A stretch of DNA of 64,000 nucleotides from Gammaproteobacteria bacterium (GCA_028279275.1 JANQOB010000003.1:1-64000); one strand, 5' to 3'. Positions 8,821 to 17,784 are shown, counted from the stretch's first letter. Made by a program: numbers and translations. Notes: generated by a model from the sequence alone, not told the origin.

Positions 8821-11364
8821 CTAAATTGTGCGGGCGATTTCAGTCCGCTCATAAACTTCAATCTGATCCCCCACCTGCACATCGTTATAGTTTTTGACTG
8901 CGATGCCACATTCCGTACCAGACTTCACTTCATTTACGTCATCCTTATGACGTCGTAACGATTCTAATTCACCCTCATATACAACAACATTGTCTCGCAA
9001 TACACGAATGGGATTGCCACGCTTTATGACTCCTTCAACAACTTGTGTACCTGCAACTGCACCCATCTTGGAAGATCTAAATACATCCTTAACTTCAGCA
9101 AGACCAATAATTTCTTCACGCAACTCAGGAGATAACAAACCACCCATTGCAAGCTTAACATCATCAATCGCTTCATAAATGATACTGTAGTATCGAATCT
9201 CTACCCCAACATCTGCCGCAGTTCTTTTTGCGGCATTATCTGCACGCACATTGAAACCTATAATTATTGCCTTAGAAGCCTCCGCAAGATTTACATCAGA
9301 TTCATTTATTCCACCAACACTCGCCATAACAATTTTAACCTTAACTTCCTCTGTAGAAAGTTTTTCTAACGAATCTTTAAGCGCTTCAGCACTACCTTGA
9401 ACATCAGCTTTGATTAATACATTGACTGCTGCCATATCCCCTTCACCCATTTGGCTAAACACGTCTTCTAATTTAGAAGCCTGTTGCGCAGCAAATTTTG
9501 AATCCCTGGATTTACTCTTGCGTAGGTCTACGATTTCACGGACTTTGCGCTCATCTGCAACTACAATAGCTTCTTCACCAGCATTTGCAGCACCTGACAA
9601 ACCCAAAACTACTACAGGAGTTGAAGGACCGGCATTTTCAATTTCTTTACCGTCTTCATCAAACATTGCACGTATACGACCAAACTCTTCGCCGGTTAGT
9701 AACATATCGCCTTTAGATAACATGCCTTGCTGAACTAATACGGTTGCGACAGGCCCACGCCCTTTATCAAGAGAGGATTCGATTACAATTCCTGAAGCCG
9801 GGCCATGATCAACAGCCTTAAGTTCCAAAATTTCAGCTTGTAAAATAATGGCCTCTAGTAATTCATCGATACCTTTACCCGTATGTGCTGATACATTTAT
9901 AAAAATAGTATCGCCACCCCAATCTTCTGGAAGCACCTCTAAAGCAGCAAGTTCGTTACGCACGCGCTCCGGATCGGCATCTTCTTTATCCGTTTTATTC
10001 ACAGCAACAATCATAGGCACTTCTGCTGCTCGCGAATGTTCAACAGCTTCTTTTGTTTGTGGCATTACTCCGTCATCTGCGGCTACAACTAAAATGACGA
10101 TATCAGTAGCTTGTGCACCTCGCGCGCGCATTGCGGTAAACGCAGCATGACCAGGCGTGTCCAAAAATGTGATTGTGCCCTTATCAGTACTTACGCTATA
10201 TGCACCAATGTGTTGAGTGATGCCTCCTGCTTCTCCAGATGCCACTTTAGTACTGCGGATATAATCAAGTAGTGATGTTTTACCATGGTCCACATGACCC
10301 ATGACCGTTACTACAGGATTTCTAGTTTTTGCTTCGGATTCATCATAGTCAACTTGCAACACATCATCTTCGATGCTCGTTGCTTCCATTGGTTTGGCTT
10401 CATGCCCAATCTCTTCTACAACGAGAATGGCAGTATCTTGATCAATGATCTGATTGATCGTTGCCATTACTCCCATTTTCATCATCACTGCAATAACTTC
10501 TGCAGCTTTGATTGCCATTTTTTGAGCAAGATCTGAAACGGAAATACTTTCAGGAACTAATATTTCTCGTTTAATGGGTTCAACAGGCTTTTCAAATTGG
10601 TGTTTCTCACTGGGTGCGACTTTTCCGGGGCGACGTTGTTTGGGTTTAGTTTTACGTTTACCGCGCTTATCACTCGCAACATGAAGTTCTTGTCTTCTAG
10701 GTTTGCTCGACTTCTTTTCTTCTTTTACTACAGGCTCAACTTCTACAGCAGGCGCATCCTCGACGCTAGGAGCTTTCTGCTCAACTTCAGCTTGTGCCTC
10801 AGCTTCTTCTGCAGCAGCTTGTTCAACCGCTTCTTGCTCGGGCGTTTTTTGTTTGACTACTTCAGCTTCTTGTTGTTCTTGAAGTGCTTTTTGAGCCTCT
10901 TCTTCCGCTTGCTGTTTGGCTTGCTCTTGTTTTTCTTTTTCTTTTGCAGCCTGTTCTAGTTGTTCCGCAATTTCTTTTTCACGAATAGCTTGTTCTTCAG
11001 CACGTTTTTGTTCTTCTTTAGCAGCTTCTTCCAATACAACACTACGCTTTACATAAGTACGCTTGCGTCGAACTTCCACGTTAACGGTATTAGCACCACT
11101 TGCATTTCTACCTGATGAGCCACCAACTTTTAATTGTGAGGTGCTTTTTCTACGTAAAGTGATTTTTTTACCTTCACTTGCAGCACTTTGTGTTGCTTTT
11201 GCGCGACTATTGCGTAGATGATCAAGCAATTGCATTTTTTGCTCATCCGAAACCATTTGGTCAGCAGCATTAAAGTCTAGACCAGCTTCGGAAAGCTGCT
11301 CCAGCAATTTCTCGACAGGTGTATTCACTACATCTGCAAGCTGTTTAACCGTTACTTCACTCAT
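8821..11364 (-). CDS. infB: Translation initiation factor IF-2
   Basis: 847 aa. Brings initiator tRNA to the ribosome and promotes subunit joining. Order: IF2_N module (residues 1-50), a long charged Lys/Glu/Ala-rich linker of low complexity (about 65-265), a second IF2_N-like module, then the GTPase with GHVDHGKT (G1), DTPGH (G3) and NKTD (G4), and the domain II-IV C-terminus. The antisense of the charged linker makes a long artefactual ORF on the plus strand. Part of nusA-infB-rbfA-truB. Confidence 0.98.
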   Translation of the reverse strand: MSEVTVKQLADVVNTPVEKLLEQLSEAGLDFNAADQMVSDEQKMQLLDHLRNSRAKATQSAASEGKKITLRRKSTSQLKVGGSSGRNASGANTVNVEVRRKRTYVKRSVVLEEAAKEEQKRAEEQAIREKEIAEQLEQAAKEKEKQEQAKQQAEEEAQKALQEQQEAEVVKQKTPEQEAVEQAAAEEAEAQAEVEQKAPSVEDAPAVEVEPVVKEEKKSSKPRRQELHVASDKRGKRKTKPKQRRPGKVAPSEKHQFEKPVEPIKREILVPESISVSDLAQKMAIKAAEVIAVMMKMGVMATINQIIDQDTAILVVEEIGHEAKPMEATSIEDDVLQVDYDESEAKTRNPVVTVMGHVDHGKTSLLDYIRSTKVASGEAGGITQHIGAYSVSTDKGTITFLDTPGHAAFTAMRARGAQATDIVILVVAADDGVMPQTKEAVEHSRAAEVPMIVAVNKTDKEDADPERVRNELAALEVLPEDWGGDTIFINVSAHTGKGIDELLEAIILQAEILELKAVDHGPASGIVIESSLDKGRGPVATVLVQQGMLSKGDMLLTGEEFGRIRAMFDEDGKEIENAGPSTPVVVLGLSGAANAGEEAIVVADERKVREIVDLRKSKSRDSKFAAQQASKLEDVFSQMGEGDMAAVNVLIKADVQGSAEALKDSLEKLSTEEVKVKIVMASVGGINESDVNLAEASKAIIIGFNVRADNAAKRTAADVGVEIRYYSIIYEAIDDVKLAMGGLLSPELREEIIGLAEVKDVFRSSKMGAVAGTQVVEGVIKRGNPIRVLRDNVVVYEGELESLRRHKDDVNEVKSGTECGIAVKNYNDVQVGDQIEVYERTEIARTI

Positions 11365-11405
11365 TATTTATTCGTTTCGTTTAGATTTAGTTCGTAAATT
11401 AATTC

Positions 11406-12911
11406 TTAAGTCGTTGCACTATCATTCTCAAACCAAGGAGCGCGTGCCGCCATAATTAATGCTCCCGCTCGATCAGAATCTAATCCTTCAATTTCTAGGA
11501 GCTCATCTACAGACTGTTCGGCCAAATCTTCCATGGTTGCTATACCCCTGCAAGCGAGCTCGAATGCAAGATCTTTATCCATACCTTCCATATTTAAGAG
11601 ATCTGCTGACGGTTCAGCATCTGCATATTTTTCTTCCGTTGCCAACGCAGTGGTTAATAGCACATCTCTTGCACGTGCACGCAGTTCTTCAACAATCTCT
11701 TCATCAAATTCTTCGACTTCCACCAATTCTTTAGGAGGGACATATGCAACTTCTTCAACACTTGAAAATCCTTCCTGGGCAAGAATTACAGCGACTTCCT
11801 CATCGACATCAAGTTGGGACATAAACATTTCCACGATTTGGCGTGTCTCAACTTCACTCTTTTCTTCTGCCTGACCTTCAGTCATTACGTTGAGTTCCCA
11901 ACCCGTTAACTGGCTCGCAAGCTTGACATTTTGACCACCACGACCAATTGCCTGAGAAAGTTTCTCATCTTCAACTGCAATATCCATACTATTTTTATCT
12001 TCATCAACAACAATAGAAGTTACTGCTGCTGGTGACATTGCGTTAATAACATATTGCGCTGGGTTTTCATCCCAAAGAATAATATCTATGCGTTCACCTG
12101 CAAGTTCGTTGGAAACGGATTGCACACGAGAACCACGCATTCCGACGCATGCACCCACAGGATCTAACCTAGGATCATTAGATTTCACTGCAATTTTGGC
12201 GCGCAACCCTGGATCCCGTGCTGCCGAGAGCACTTCTATCAAACCTTGCCCTACTTCAGGCACTTCCAGCTTAAACAATTCAATTAAAAACTCTGGCGCG
12301 GTTCGCGTTAAAAATAATTGTGGGCCTCGTACTTCTTCACGAACTTCATGTAAGTATGCGCGTACACGATCACCAGGCCGCATCGCCTCACGCGCAATCA
12401 TATGATCACGTGGAATAAATCCTTCCGCATTATTTCCAAGGTCTATATAAGTGCCAGAATGATCTGTGCGCTTAACCACACCCATCACTAACTCTCCTAC
12501 CCGGTCTTGGAAAATATCCACTATTTGTGAACGTTCAGCCTCGCGAATTTTTTGCACAATGACTTGTTTAGCCGTATGCGCAGAAATCCTACCGAATGCA
12601 ACAGACTCGACAGGTTCCTCAATATACTCACCAATTTGAATATCAGGATGATTTTGAATTGCGTAGCTATAAAGAATCTGTCTTTCTGTAGATTCAAACT
12701 CAGGGTCTTCATCATCTAACACTTCCCAACGACGAAAAGATTCATAATCGCCAGAATCACGATCGATTGCGACACGGATGTCCATTTCCATACCATGCTT
12801 TTTTCGTGCCGCAGTGGCTAATGCTGCTTCTATGGCTTGAAAAATAATATCTTTATCGACACCTTTCTCATTAGAAACTGCGTCGGCTACGAGTAAAATT
12901 TCTTTGTTCAT
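11406..12911 (-). CDS. nusA: Transcription termination/antitermination factor NusA
   Basis: 501 aa. RNA polymerase-binding factor controlling pausing, termination and antitermination. Domains: N-terminal RNAP-binding domain (1-130), S1 (VGELVMGVVKRTDHSGTY, about 140), two KH domains including GMRGSRVQ and GRGGQNVKLA, then two C-terminal acidic helix-hairpin repeats as in other gammaproteobacteria. Follows rimP by 23 bases. In E. coli NusA controls read-through in the leader of its own operon; the leader here also carries an intrinsic terminator. Confidence 0.98.
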   Translation of the reverse strand: MNKEILLVADAVSNEKGVDKDIIFQAIEAALATAARKKHGMEMDIRVAIDRDSGDYESFRRWEVLDDEDPEFESTERQILYSYAIQNHPDIQIGEYIEEPVESVAFGRISAHTAKQVIVQKIREAERSQIVDIFQDRVGELVMGVVKRTDHSGTYIDLGNNAEGFIPRDHMIAREAMRPGDRVRAYLHEVREEVRGPQLFLTRTAPEFLIELFKLEVPEVGQGLIEVLSAARDPGLRAKIAVKSNDPRLDPVGACVGMRGSRVQSVSNELAGERIDIILWDENPAQYVINAMSPAAVTSIVVDEDKNSMDIAVEDEKLSQAIGRGGQNVKLASQLTGWELNVMTEGQAEEKSEVETRQIVEMFMSQLDVDEEVAVILAQEGFSSVEEVAYVPPKELVEVEEFDEEIVEELRARARDVLLTTALATEEKYADAEPSADLLNMEGMDKDLAFELACRGIATMEDLAEQSVDELLEIEGLDSDRAGALIMAARAPWFENDSATT

Positions 12912-12934
12912 AATTACTTGCTAACTTAAAAAAT

Positions 12935-13411
12935 TTAATGGTTAACTTTTATATTTAAATCTACATTTAGTCTTGCATTTTTTATTGCAGCAACCGGAAT
13001 AACAAAACTTTTTGCCTCATCGGTTAGTACAGTTATGTTTTCATCATCAACATGCTGCAAAACTCCGCGAATATTTCTTCGCTCTTCTATTGGCCAACTC
13101 GTTTTCACTTTCACCTGACTGCCTACCGAACGTTTCATTTGCTCGGTTGTAAATAGCTTGCGATTGATCCCTGGTGATGAGATTTCCAATGTATAGGGCA
13201 CCTCAACGGGGTCCTCAACATCCAATACTGCACTGAGTTGTTGACTGACTCGCGAACAATCATCCAACGATATTCCCTTTTCCTGATCGATAAATATCCT
13301 CACCTGCGCCGTATTCGCACTCACCTGACACTCTATGCCCCAGAAGTCGTAACCCATACCAACAATGACAGGTTCAACTATCGGGACAATGCCATATGGA
13401 TCATTAAACAA
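12935..13411 (-). CDS. rimP: Ribosome maturation factor RimP
   Basis: About 158 aa. Needed for 30S maturation. Landmarks: PVIVGMGYDFWGIE, IFIDQEKGISLDDCSRVSQ, VLDVEDPVEVPYTLEISSPG. The start is TTG at 13411 because AGAGGTG lies just upstream and the length then matches E. coli RimP, which also uses TTG; an in-frame TTG at 13438 would add nine residues but has no good ribosome binding site. First gene of the operon, directly behind a leader terminator. Confidence 0.9.
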   Translation of the reverse strand: MFNDPYGIVPIVEPVIVGMGYDFWGIECQVSANTAQVRIFIDQEKGISLDDCSRVSQQLSAVLDVEDPVEVPYTLEISSPGINRKLFTTEQMKRSVGSQVKVKTSWPIEERRNIRGVLQHVDDENITVLTDEAKSFVIPVAAIKNARLNVDLNIKVNH

Positions 13412-13465
13412 GTTCACCTCTTCTATATGGTTAGCCAAGCCATTAGCTACAATTTCTTAACCAAT

Positions 13466-13511
13466 AAAAAAGGCCCATATAGGGCCCTTTCGAATCATTG
13501 AAAAACAATGA
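13466..13511 (-). terminator. Intrinsic terminator in the rimP leader (candidate attenuator)
   Basis: Read on the minus strand: a TCATTG/CAATGA hairpin (13495-13511), then a GGGCCC/GGGCC stem with loop TATAT, then six U residues, ending about 55 bases before the rimP start. No gene on this strand ends immediately upstream, because the haemoglobin transcript has its own terminator at 13655-13682. The terminator therefore acts on the rimP operon's own leader. Confidence 0.7.
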
Positions 13512-13534
13512 CTTAGCAAACTAAAAGTGCGGTT

Positions 13535-13563
13535 AGTATAGGTAAAAAGTTTCAATGCATCAA
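13535..13563 (-). promoter_or_regulatory. Sigma-70 promoter of the rimP-nusA-infB operon
   Basis: On the minus strand TTGATG (13558-13563) and TATACT (13535-13540) are separated by exactly 17 bases. Predicted start near 13528 gives a leader of roughly 115 bases containing the terminator at 13466-13492. Confidence 0.6.
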
Positions 13564-13651
13564 GCTAAGGTCCTATATAAAGAGCGATGTGGACCGAAGG
13601 CTTAGAATTCTTGATGGGCTAATTGGAATCCTGACCGATATTAACATGCAT

Positions 13652-13682
13652 AAAAAAGCCCGAGTGAACCCGGGCTTTTTTG
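13652..13682 (-). terminator. Intrinsic terminator after the truncated haemoglobin gene
   Basis: GCCCGGG and CTCGGGC arms with a TTCA loop, followed on the minus strand by six U residues. It lies about 20 bases after the haemoglobin stop. Confidence 0.85.
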
Positions 13683-13701
13683 GATTAACTTAAATAGTCA
13701 A

Positions 13702-14070
13702 TTATACGTCTACGATGTCACCTTTCATGGAATAGAGGATACAAAGAACTTCGTCTCTCTCTTTCTGACCCACATTATTCTTGTCTAAAGCTGCTAATAC
13801 ATCATCGCACACAGCATTAAACTCAGTATCATTGATATTCATACCTTTATGAGCAGTAAGCATGTCTTGACCTGTGTACTCTTGAGGCCCACCGATACCA
13901 GAACAGAAAAACTCCCATACCACTTGCTTGACCTTTTCACCGTCACTATTCACATAACGATTTTTAACCTTTGGATTACTAGTATGATTTGCCCATACAT
14001 CGGCAACGATATCTCTGATTTTGTCTCCTCCACCGAGACGCTCATATAAGCTGGCTTCACTCATTTGCAA
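13702..14070 (-). CDS. Group I truncated haemoglobin-like protein
   Basis: 122 aa 2-on-2 globin. Landmarks: LYERLGGGDKIRDIVADVW, FFCSGIGGPQEYTG, and the proximal haem histidine at about residue 74 in LTAHKGMNI. By eye the usual B9-B10 Phe-Tyr pair is Val-Trp here (VADVW), so the distal pocket may differ from oxygen- or NO-handling members. AAGGAG lies eight bases before the ATG. Monocistronic: own terminator downstream and a non-coding gap upstream. Function could be oxygen/NO binding or redox sensing. Confidence 0.85.
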   Translation of the reverse strand: MQMSEASLYERLGGGDKIRDIVADVWANHTSNPKVKNRYVNSDGEKVKQVVWEFFCSGIGGPQEYTGQDMLTAHKGMNINDTEFNAVCDDVLAALDKNNVGQKERDEVLCILYSMKGDIVDV

Positions 14071-14275
14071 ACTCCTTTAAATAAAGTCTTTATTGATGTT
14101 CTAATTTGGCGGTATGTATTATTTTTGGGGCGATATTATACCGTGTTATCAAGCTAACTGAATACCCTAGCAAAAATACAATAAAATATTAACTAAGTGC
14201 TCTAACTAGCTGTATATACATCATTTATTTGTAAATATTAAATCAGGTTTTTGCGATGTTTTAATGAAAACGGAT

Positions 14276-14590
14276 TCATGATTGATCCCACATAACATCA
14301 ACTTTTTGTTCTATCGCTGCTTCGAGCAATTCAATCAGTGGTTTCGCTCGTTTGTCTATGCTCACATAATTTTCACTTTTGTCTTGCCCACCTTCCTGTT
14401 CATTAATTTGCTCATTAACCATTTCTGACTGCACACATGAGCGTAAACGCTCCAGTGCTTTTGGCAAATCCTCAGCCAACATAGCGCCTGGCACAGTGCC
14501 ACTGTGTCCCATGTACTTGATCAACTTCTTAGCGATATCCCCAAACATGGTGATGTTGGCGTATGCTTTTGTTTCAAATGTAATCAGCAT
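14276..14590 (-). CDS. DUF1840 family protein
   Basis: About 104 aa from the internal ATG, which starts MLITFETKAYANITMFGD, the typical beginning of DUF1840 proteins; the longer reading frame to 14665 adds 25 residues with no family similarity and runs toward the tRNA promoter. Conserved segments: IKYMGHSGTVPGAMLAEDLP and a C-terminal AKPLIELLEAAIEQKVDVMW. Cytosolic, function unknown. Divergent from the initiator tRNA gene. Confidence 0.8.
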   Translation of the reverse strand: MLITFETKAYANITMFGDIAKKLIKYMGHSGTVPGAMLAEDLPKALERLRSCVQSEMVNEQINEQEGGQDKSENYVSIDKRAKPLIELLEAAIEQKVDVMWDQS

Positions 14591-14692
14591 TATTGCGAGA
14601 AGCGTTGAATTCTCTTCAATCTTACACAATTTTAGCTTTAAGAACTTTGATCTTGCGGAAATCAACGTAAGTTTTTCTTATAAAACAGTACC

Positions 14693-14721
14693 TTGAATTA
14701 TTAATCTCACCTGAGTACACT
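14693..14721 (+). promoter_or_regulatory. Promoter of the initiator tRNA gene
   Basis: TTGAAT (14693-14698), 17-base spacer, TACACT (14716-14721), followed by a GC-rich discriminator (GCGCC) before the expected start. A GC-rich discriminator is characteristic of stringently controlled stable-RNA promoters. Confidence 0.65.
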
Positions 14722-14738
14722 TTTGCGCCTCAGATCGA

Positions 14739-14815
14739 TGCGGGGTGGAGCAGTCTGGCAGCTCGTCGGGCTCATAACCCGAAGGTCGCAGGTTCAAATC
14801 CTGCCCCCGCTACCA
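14739..14815 (+). tRNA. tRNA-fMet (initiator, CAU anticodon)
   Basis: 77 nt including encoded CCA. Three consecutive G-C pairs in the anticodon stem (GGG CTCATAA CCC), the initiator hallmark; GGTTCAAATCC T-loop. Position 1 is U and position 72 is U, so the initiator-specific 1-72 mismatch is kept, but as U-U rather than the common C-A. Close match to E. coli metY, which also lies next to rimP, though there on the same strand. Confidence 0.95.
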
Positions 14816-14986
14816 CGCTTTTTTACAATTCTAAATTAATCTAAAAATCTTTTGGACTTGCAGACTGCGACCGTAGGTCGCGAGGTTCACAAAATCGTCG
14901 GGAACGATTTTGGTCATCACTTTATGTGATGACCCGCATGGCGAGGACATGGATAGTCCGAGCAAATCCTGCCCCCCGCTATCACA
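14794..14986 (+). repeat. Direct repeat of the tRNA-fMet 3' end (candidate attachment-site remnant)
   Basis: The tRNA segment CAAATCCTGCCCCCGCTACC at 14794-14813 recurs at 14964-14985 as CAAATCCTGCC, an extra C, then CCCGCTATC, about 170 bases further on. Duplication of a tRNA 3' end is the usual scar of site-specific integration by tyrosine recombinases. No integrase is present between or beside the copies. Confidence 0.5.
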
Positions 14987-15068
14987 TATGCGACTGGGTA
15001 TTAGTCGCAAACCAATAGTCGCGTAGCGACTTATTATTAAGCATATATTTTAATTTTACTTTACTGAA
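14816..15068. other. Hairpin-rich junction downstream of tRNA-fMet
   Basis: No ORF. Holds at least five short palindromes: GCGACC/GGTCGC near 14867, AAAATCGT/ACGATTTT near 14896, GTCATCAC/GTGATGAC near 14922, GCGACT/AGTCGC near 14992, and AGTCGC-GTA-GCGACT near 15016. A decayed copy of the tRNA 3' end is at 14964-14986. It forms the boundary between the tRNA and the cassette array. Confidence 0.5.
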
Positions 15069-15097
15069 AATGTCTGGTTTCGGCCAATAGCGGAAAA
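15069..15097 (-). repeat. Array repeat R0, module A only (array edge)
   Basis: Degenerate module A (TCTGG, TTTCGGCCAATAGCGG) after the AraC-type gene. It marks the left end of the array. No module B follows before the tRNA region. Confidence 0.6.
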
Positions 15098-15100
15098 GTT

Positions 15101-15136
15101 ATTAATGGCGGAGTTATAAAAGACACCGCCATTAAT
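15101..15136 (-). terminator. Stem-loop after the AraC-type gene
   Basis: ATTAATGGCGG (15101-15111) pairs perfectly with CCGCCATTAAT (15126-15136) around a 14-base loop, nine bases after the stop codon. Only a short U stretch follows on the minus strand. Likely the terminator for the last array gene. Confidence 0.55.
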
Positions 15137-15144
15137 TATTTCCG

Positions 15145-16023
15145 TTAGTTAAGCAAGCAGTGAATGCGTGTTAGAAGCTCAGTAGGTGGCGTGGTTTTTG
15201 GATCATTGAGGTATTCTTCAAAAGGAGGAAAATCTATAGCTTCTTCACCACTTTGTGGTAACCAACTACCGAATAGCCAATCGTAAGGTTTTTCCAATTC
15301 AGCATAGGAACCTTTGTGCGTCACAGTTGCACAACGTCCTGCTGGGATGTCGTAGCGTTTTAAATCCGAGTTAACTAACTCATCTGATGAATTATCGATC
15401 GTAATACAAGCTGTCGAACGTAATTGATTGGTTGGGACCGACTTTGGGTCATCATAATATAAGCCAATTGAGCGGGTGGCATCTGTGACTAGGCCTAGTG
15501 TAGAGGTATCGATCATGAGTTTTTCAAAGGCTTGACCAATTTCCATATAGTCGCCTTGATGATCGTAGCCTAATAAACTAAGCGGGCTAAATTCTATGAT
15601 TTCTATTTCATACATGGCTGTGTACTCCGTTAAAGTCTCAGGCAACATCGCAACAAAGGGCGCTAATGGAATAGCAGAGACTTTTCGGTTTTTCCGATAG
15701 TCATTCGGCGTTTCATCAAACTGTTTATCGAAGGCACGAATAAAGGCCTCTGTACTGCTATACCCAATGGATTTAGCGATATGTGCCAGTGGTTGTTCGC
15801 TACGAATTAATTCTGCAGCGGCGTATTGGAGGCGCAGTCGTCGTACCGTCATATTAACTGTTTCCTGTGCAATCTGACGATAGATACGATGAAAGTGATA
15901 AGGCGACATTAAAGCGACATCAGCCAACGTATTCACATCTAGATCACGATCCAGGTGCTTATAAATGTATTCAATCACTCGACTAATACGCTTGCGATAG
16001 TTTTGTCCTGTACTTTCTTTCAT
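15145..16023 (-). CDS. AraC-family regulator with GyrI-like effector domain
   Basis: 292 aa. The start ATG at 16023 has GGAGG seven bases upstream; the longer frame to 16095 has none. Two AraC helix-turn-helix motifs occupy about residues 10-110 (LADVALMSPYHFHRIYRQ and IAKSIGYSSTEAFIRAFDKQF), followed by a GyrI-like small-molecule-binding domain (about 125-292) with YDIPAGRCATVTHKGSYAEL. This SoxS/Rob/BmrR-like layout senses cationic or aromatic compounds; the targets are unknown. It is the last unit of the cassette array. The 220 bases upstream are AT-rich and probably hold its promoter. Confidence 0.85.
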   Translation of the reverse strand: MKESTGQNYRKRISRVIEYIYKHLDRDLDVNTLADVALMSPYHFHRIYRQIAQETVNMTVRRLRLQYAAAELIRSEQPLAHIAKSIGYSSTEAFIRAFDKQFDETPNDYRKNRKVSAIPLAPFVAMLPETLTEYTAMYEIEIIEFSPLSLLGYDHQGDYMEIGQAFEKLMIDTSTLGLVTDATRSIGLYYDDPKSVPTNQLRSTACITIDNSSDELVNSDLKRYDIPAGRCATVTHKGSYAELEKPYDWLFGSWLPQSGEEAIDFPPFEEYLNDPKTTPPTELLTRIHCLLN

Positions 16024-16243
16024 CTTCAATCCTCCGATGCCTAGAATAGGGATTGTAGACTGATAGTGTTTGCGATTTTTAGCCAGTGTAAGCAAATAGA
16101 TGTTATCGCTAACAGATTATTTTTGACTCCATTTGTTACTCAGCTTTTGATTATTGGAGATCAGTCACAAATGAAGTTACTTGAGTTTCTGATGCTGATT
16201 AGAATTTTAGAGATAAGTAACGTTTTTATTGTTTTATTTTGAT

Positions 16244-16273
16244 TATGTCCGCATTGGGTCGTAAGCTGATATT
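16244..16273 (-). repeat. Array repeat R1, module B only
   Basis: Degenerate module B (TCCGCATTGGGTCG in plus orientation) directly abutting the stop codon of the DUF1801 gene. Spacer and module A are missing. Confidence 0.55.
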
Positions 16274-16717
16274 TTAATAATTTGTTTCATGGTTCTTCTT
16301 CAAATCCGTCAACCCAAGCTTGATTAACTTTTCTATTATTTTCAAATCAATATTCTCAAGTGATTTAAGATAAAGACATGATTTGCCGAGTTTATGTGGA
16401 CCAAGTTTTTCCATCAATGAGCTATAGTCTGAATAACCTGGCATGATGTAAAGCGTAGGACCGCTTTTTCTTGGACTAAAACCAGTAGCCATAAATTGCC
16501 CTTCGTCTCCATTGGCTCTGTAGTAAGTGTACTCTCCAAATCCAATAATCGAGCTTCCCCACATTTTGGGTGTGAGCTTAGTAGTTTCTTTGAACAAATT
16601 TAGAAGAATTTTGCAATCTTTACGTAATTGACCATCTTCAATCTGATTGATAAATTTATACACACTTGCATTTGACTTAGATGTTTTTAACTGAATCTTT
16701 TTACGTTTCTTAGTCAT
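16274..16717 (-). CDS. DUF1801 family protein
   Basis: 147 aa, cytosolic. Conserved DUF1801 (YdhG-like) segments: VYKFINQIEDGQLRKDCKIL, KMWGSSIIGFGEYTY, YIMPGYSDYSSLMEKLGPHK and LYLKSLENIDLKIIEKLI. Biochemical function is not established for the family; it is widespread in integron cassettes and other mobile contexts. Single-gene unit bounded by half-repeats on both sides. No clear ribosome binding site before the ATG. Confidence 0.8.
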   Translation of the reverse strand: MTKKRKKIQLKTSKSNASVYKFINQIEDGQLRKDCKILLNLFKETTKLTPKMWGSSIIGFGEYTYYRANGDEGQFMATGFSPRKSGPTLYIMPGYSDYSSLMEKLGPHKLGKSCLYLKSLENIDLKIIEKLIKLGLTDLKKNHETNY

Positions 16718-16742
16718 GTTAAAGTTTTAGATTACCTGGATA

Positions 16743-16772
16743 AATGTCCACTTTCGGCCAACAGCGGACATT
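16743..16772 (-). repeat. Array repeat R2, module A only
   Basis: Well-kept module A (TTTCGGCCAACAGCGGACATT) five bases after the DUF1428 stop. Module B and spacer are absent before the next gene. Confidence 0.75.
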
Positions 16773-16777
16773 GCAAT

Positions 16778-17140
16778 CTACAAATCAACAATTACATTGA
16801 ACCCGCCCATAATCATCTTGTTGAACTCGAAGGGCATATTTTTTTCATCGCAGCTTTCTTTCGTACGTGGATCTTCCATGACTTTTTTATTGACCTCATC
16901 TCGATGTTCTCTAGAATTGTAGACAATGAATGAAAAAATTACAGTCTCGGAGTCAGTTGCGCCGGATGCGTGACGAAATTTTCCTTGTCCAAATTCTGCA
17001 TCTATATCATCTGCTATACATTCTTTGTATGCTAAGGCTCCATGCTCCAACCAGATAGCACCCATTTTTTTGGCTAACTCTTCGTACGCTTCTATATTCT
17101 CATTCGGTAACGGCAATACATATCCATCTACATAACTCAT
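16778..17140 (-). CDS. DUF1428 family protein (YbaA-like)
   Basis: 120 aa, dimeric alpha-beta barrel type. Landmarks: SYVDGYVLPLPNENIEAYEEL, WLEHGALAYKEC, FSFIVYNSREHRDEVNKKVM, MPFEFNKMIMGGFNVIVDL. The E. coli homologue is YbaA, of unknown function. Strong AGGAG five bases before the ATG, one of few array genes with a good ribosome binding site. Single-gene unit between R2 and R3. Confidence 0.88.
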   Translation of the reverse strand: MSYVDGYVLPLPNENIEAYEELAKKMGAIWLEHGALAYKECIADDIDAEFGQGKFRHASGATDSETVIFSFIVYNSREHRDEVNKKVMEDPRTKESCDEKNMPFEFNKMIMGGFNVIVDL

Positions 17141-17179
17141 GTTTACTCCTAGAAGTTTATTAATTTTTTTTACATCAGA

Positions 17180-17281
17180 ATATCCGCTTTGGGTCGTTAC
17201 CGGACATTTTAAGTTTGTAATTTGTTGATTCCAACCAGCTACGTCCCATTTTATGCCTCCTTTCGGCCAATAGTGGACATT
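17180..17281 (-). repeat. Array repeat R3, complete
   Basis: Both modules plus spacer with GATTCCAACC (plus orientation). Spacer subtype 2 (AAGTTTGTAATTTGTTG), shared with R12 and R24. Separates the NYN and DUF1428 genes. Confidence 0.85.
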
Positions 17282-17310
17282 CAGTGTTTTTAATCAAATC
17301 TCATTAATCC

Positions 17311-17784
17311 TTAGAGTAATAAATCTTCTTCAATAGGATGATAAATACTAGCAGAATCAATTAGAGATTTAGCTGTGAGTCCTGGCACACCATAGACATG
17401 AACACTCAAACCATAATCCTTTTTTATTTTATCCAATAAAACATCGAAATCTCCATCACCAGAGAGCAATACAACAGTATCAACTTCTTTTGCTGCTTCC
17501 ATTACATCAATAGTAATACCAACGTCCCAATCACCTTTAGCTGATCCATCTATACGTTGAATATAGGGTTTGAGTTTTACTGTAAAGCCAATTTGCTCAA
17601 GAGCATTCTGAAATTTAAATTGCTTATTATCACCACGATGTGTTGCATAGGCAGTTGCAGAATTTATCTTCCCTTCAGTACTGATTCGTTGCCAAAGTTT
17701 GCGGTAATTAAATTGTCGATCATAAGCTTGTCGAGTGGTGTAATAAATGTTTTGCACATCAACAAAAATAGAAATTGATTTCAC
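17311..17784 (-). CDS. NYN-domain (LabA/DUF88-type) putative ribonuclease
   Basis: 157 aa. PIN-like NYN fold with the expected acidic residues: SIFVDVQNIYY (D9), KGDWDVGITIDVMEAA (middle Asp cluster) and VVLLSGDGDFDVLL (third cluster). Members are metal-dependent RNases or RNA-binding regulators. Complete length for the stand-alone family. Single-gene unit between R4 (upstream) and R3 (downstream). No evident ribosome binding site. Confidence 0.88.
   Translation of the reverse strand: MKSISIFVDVQNIYYTTRQAYDRQFNYRKLWQRISTEGKINSATAYATHRGDNKQFKFQNALEQIGFTVKLKPYIQRIDGSAKGDWDVGITIDVMEAAKEVDTVVLLSGDGDFDVLLDKIKKDYGLSVHVYGVPGLTAKSLIDSASIYHPIEEDLLL

Noticed and set aside
10597..10959. Plus-strand ORF rich in Phe and Leu
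   Set aside because: Antisense of the charged low-complexity linker of infB; an artefact of codon composition.
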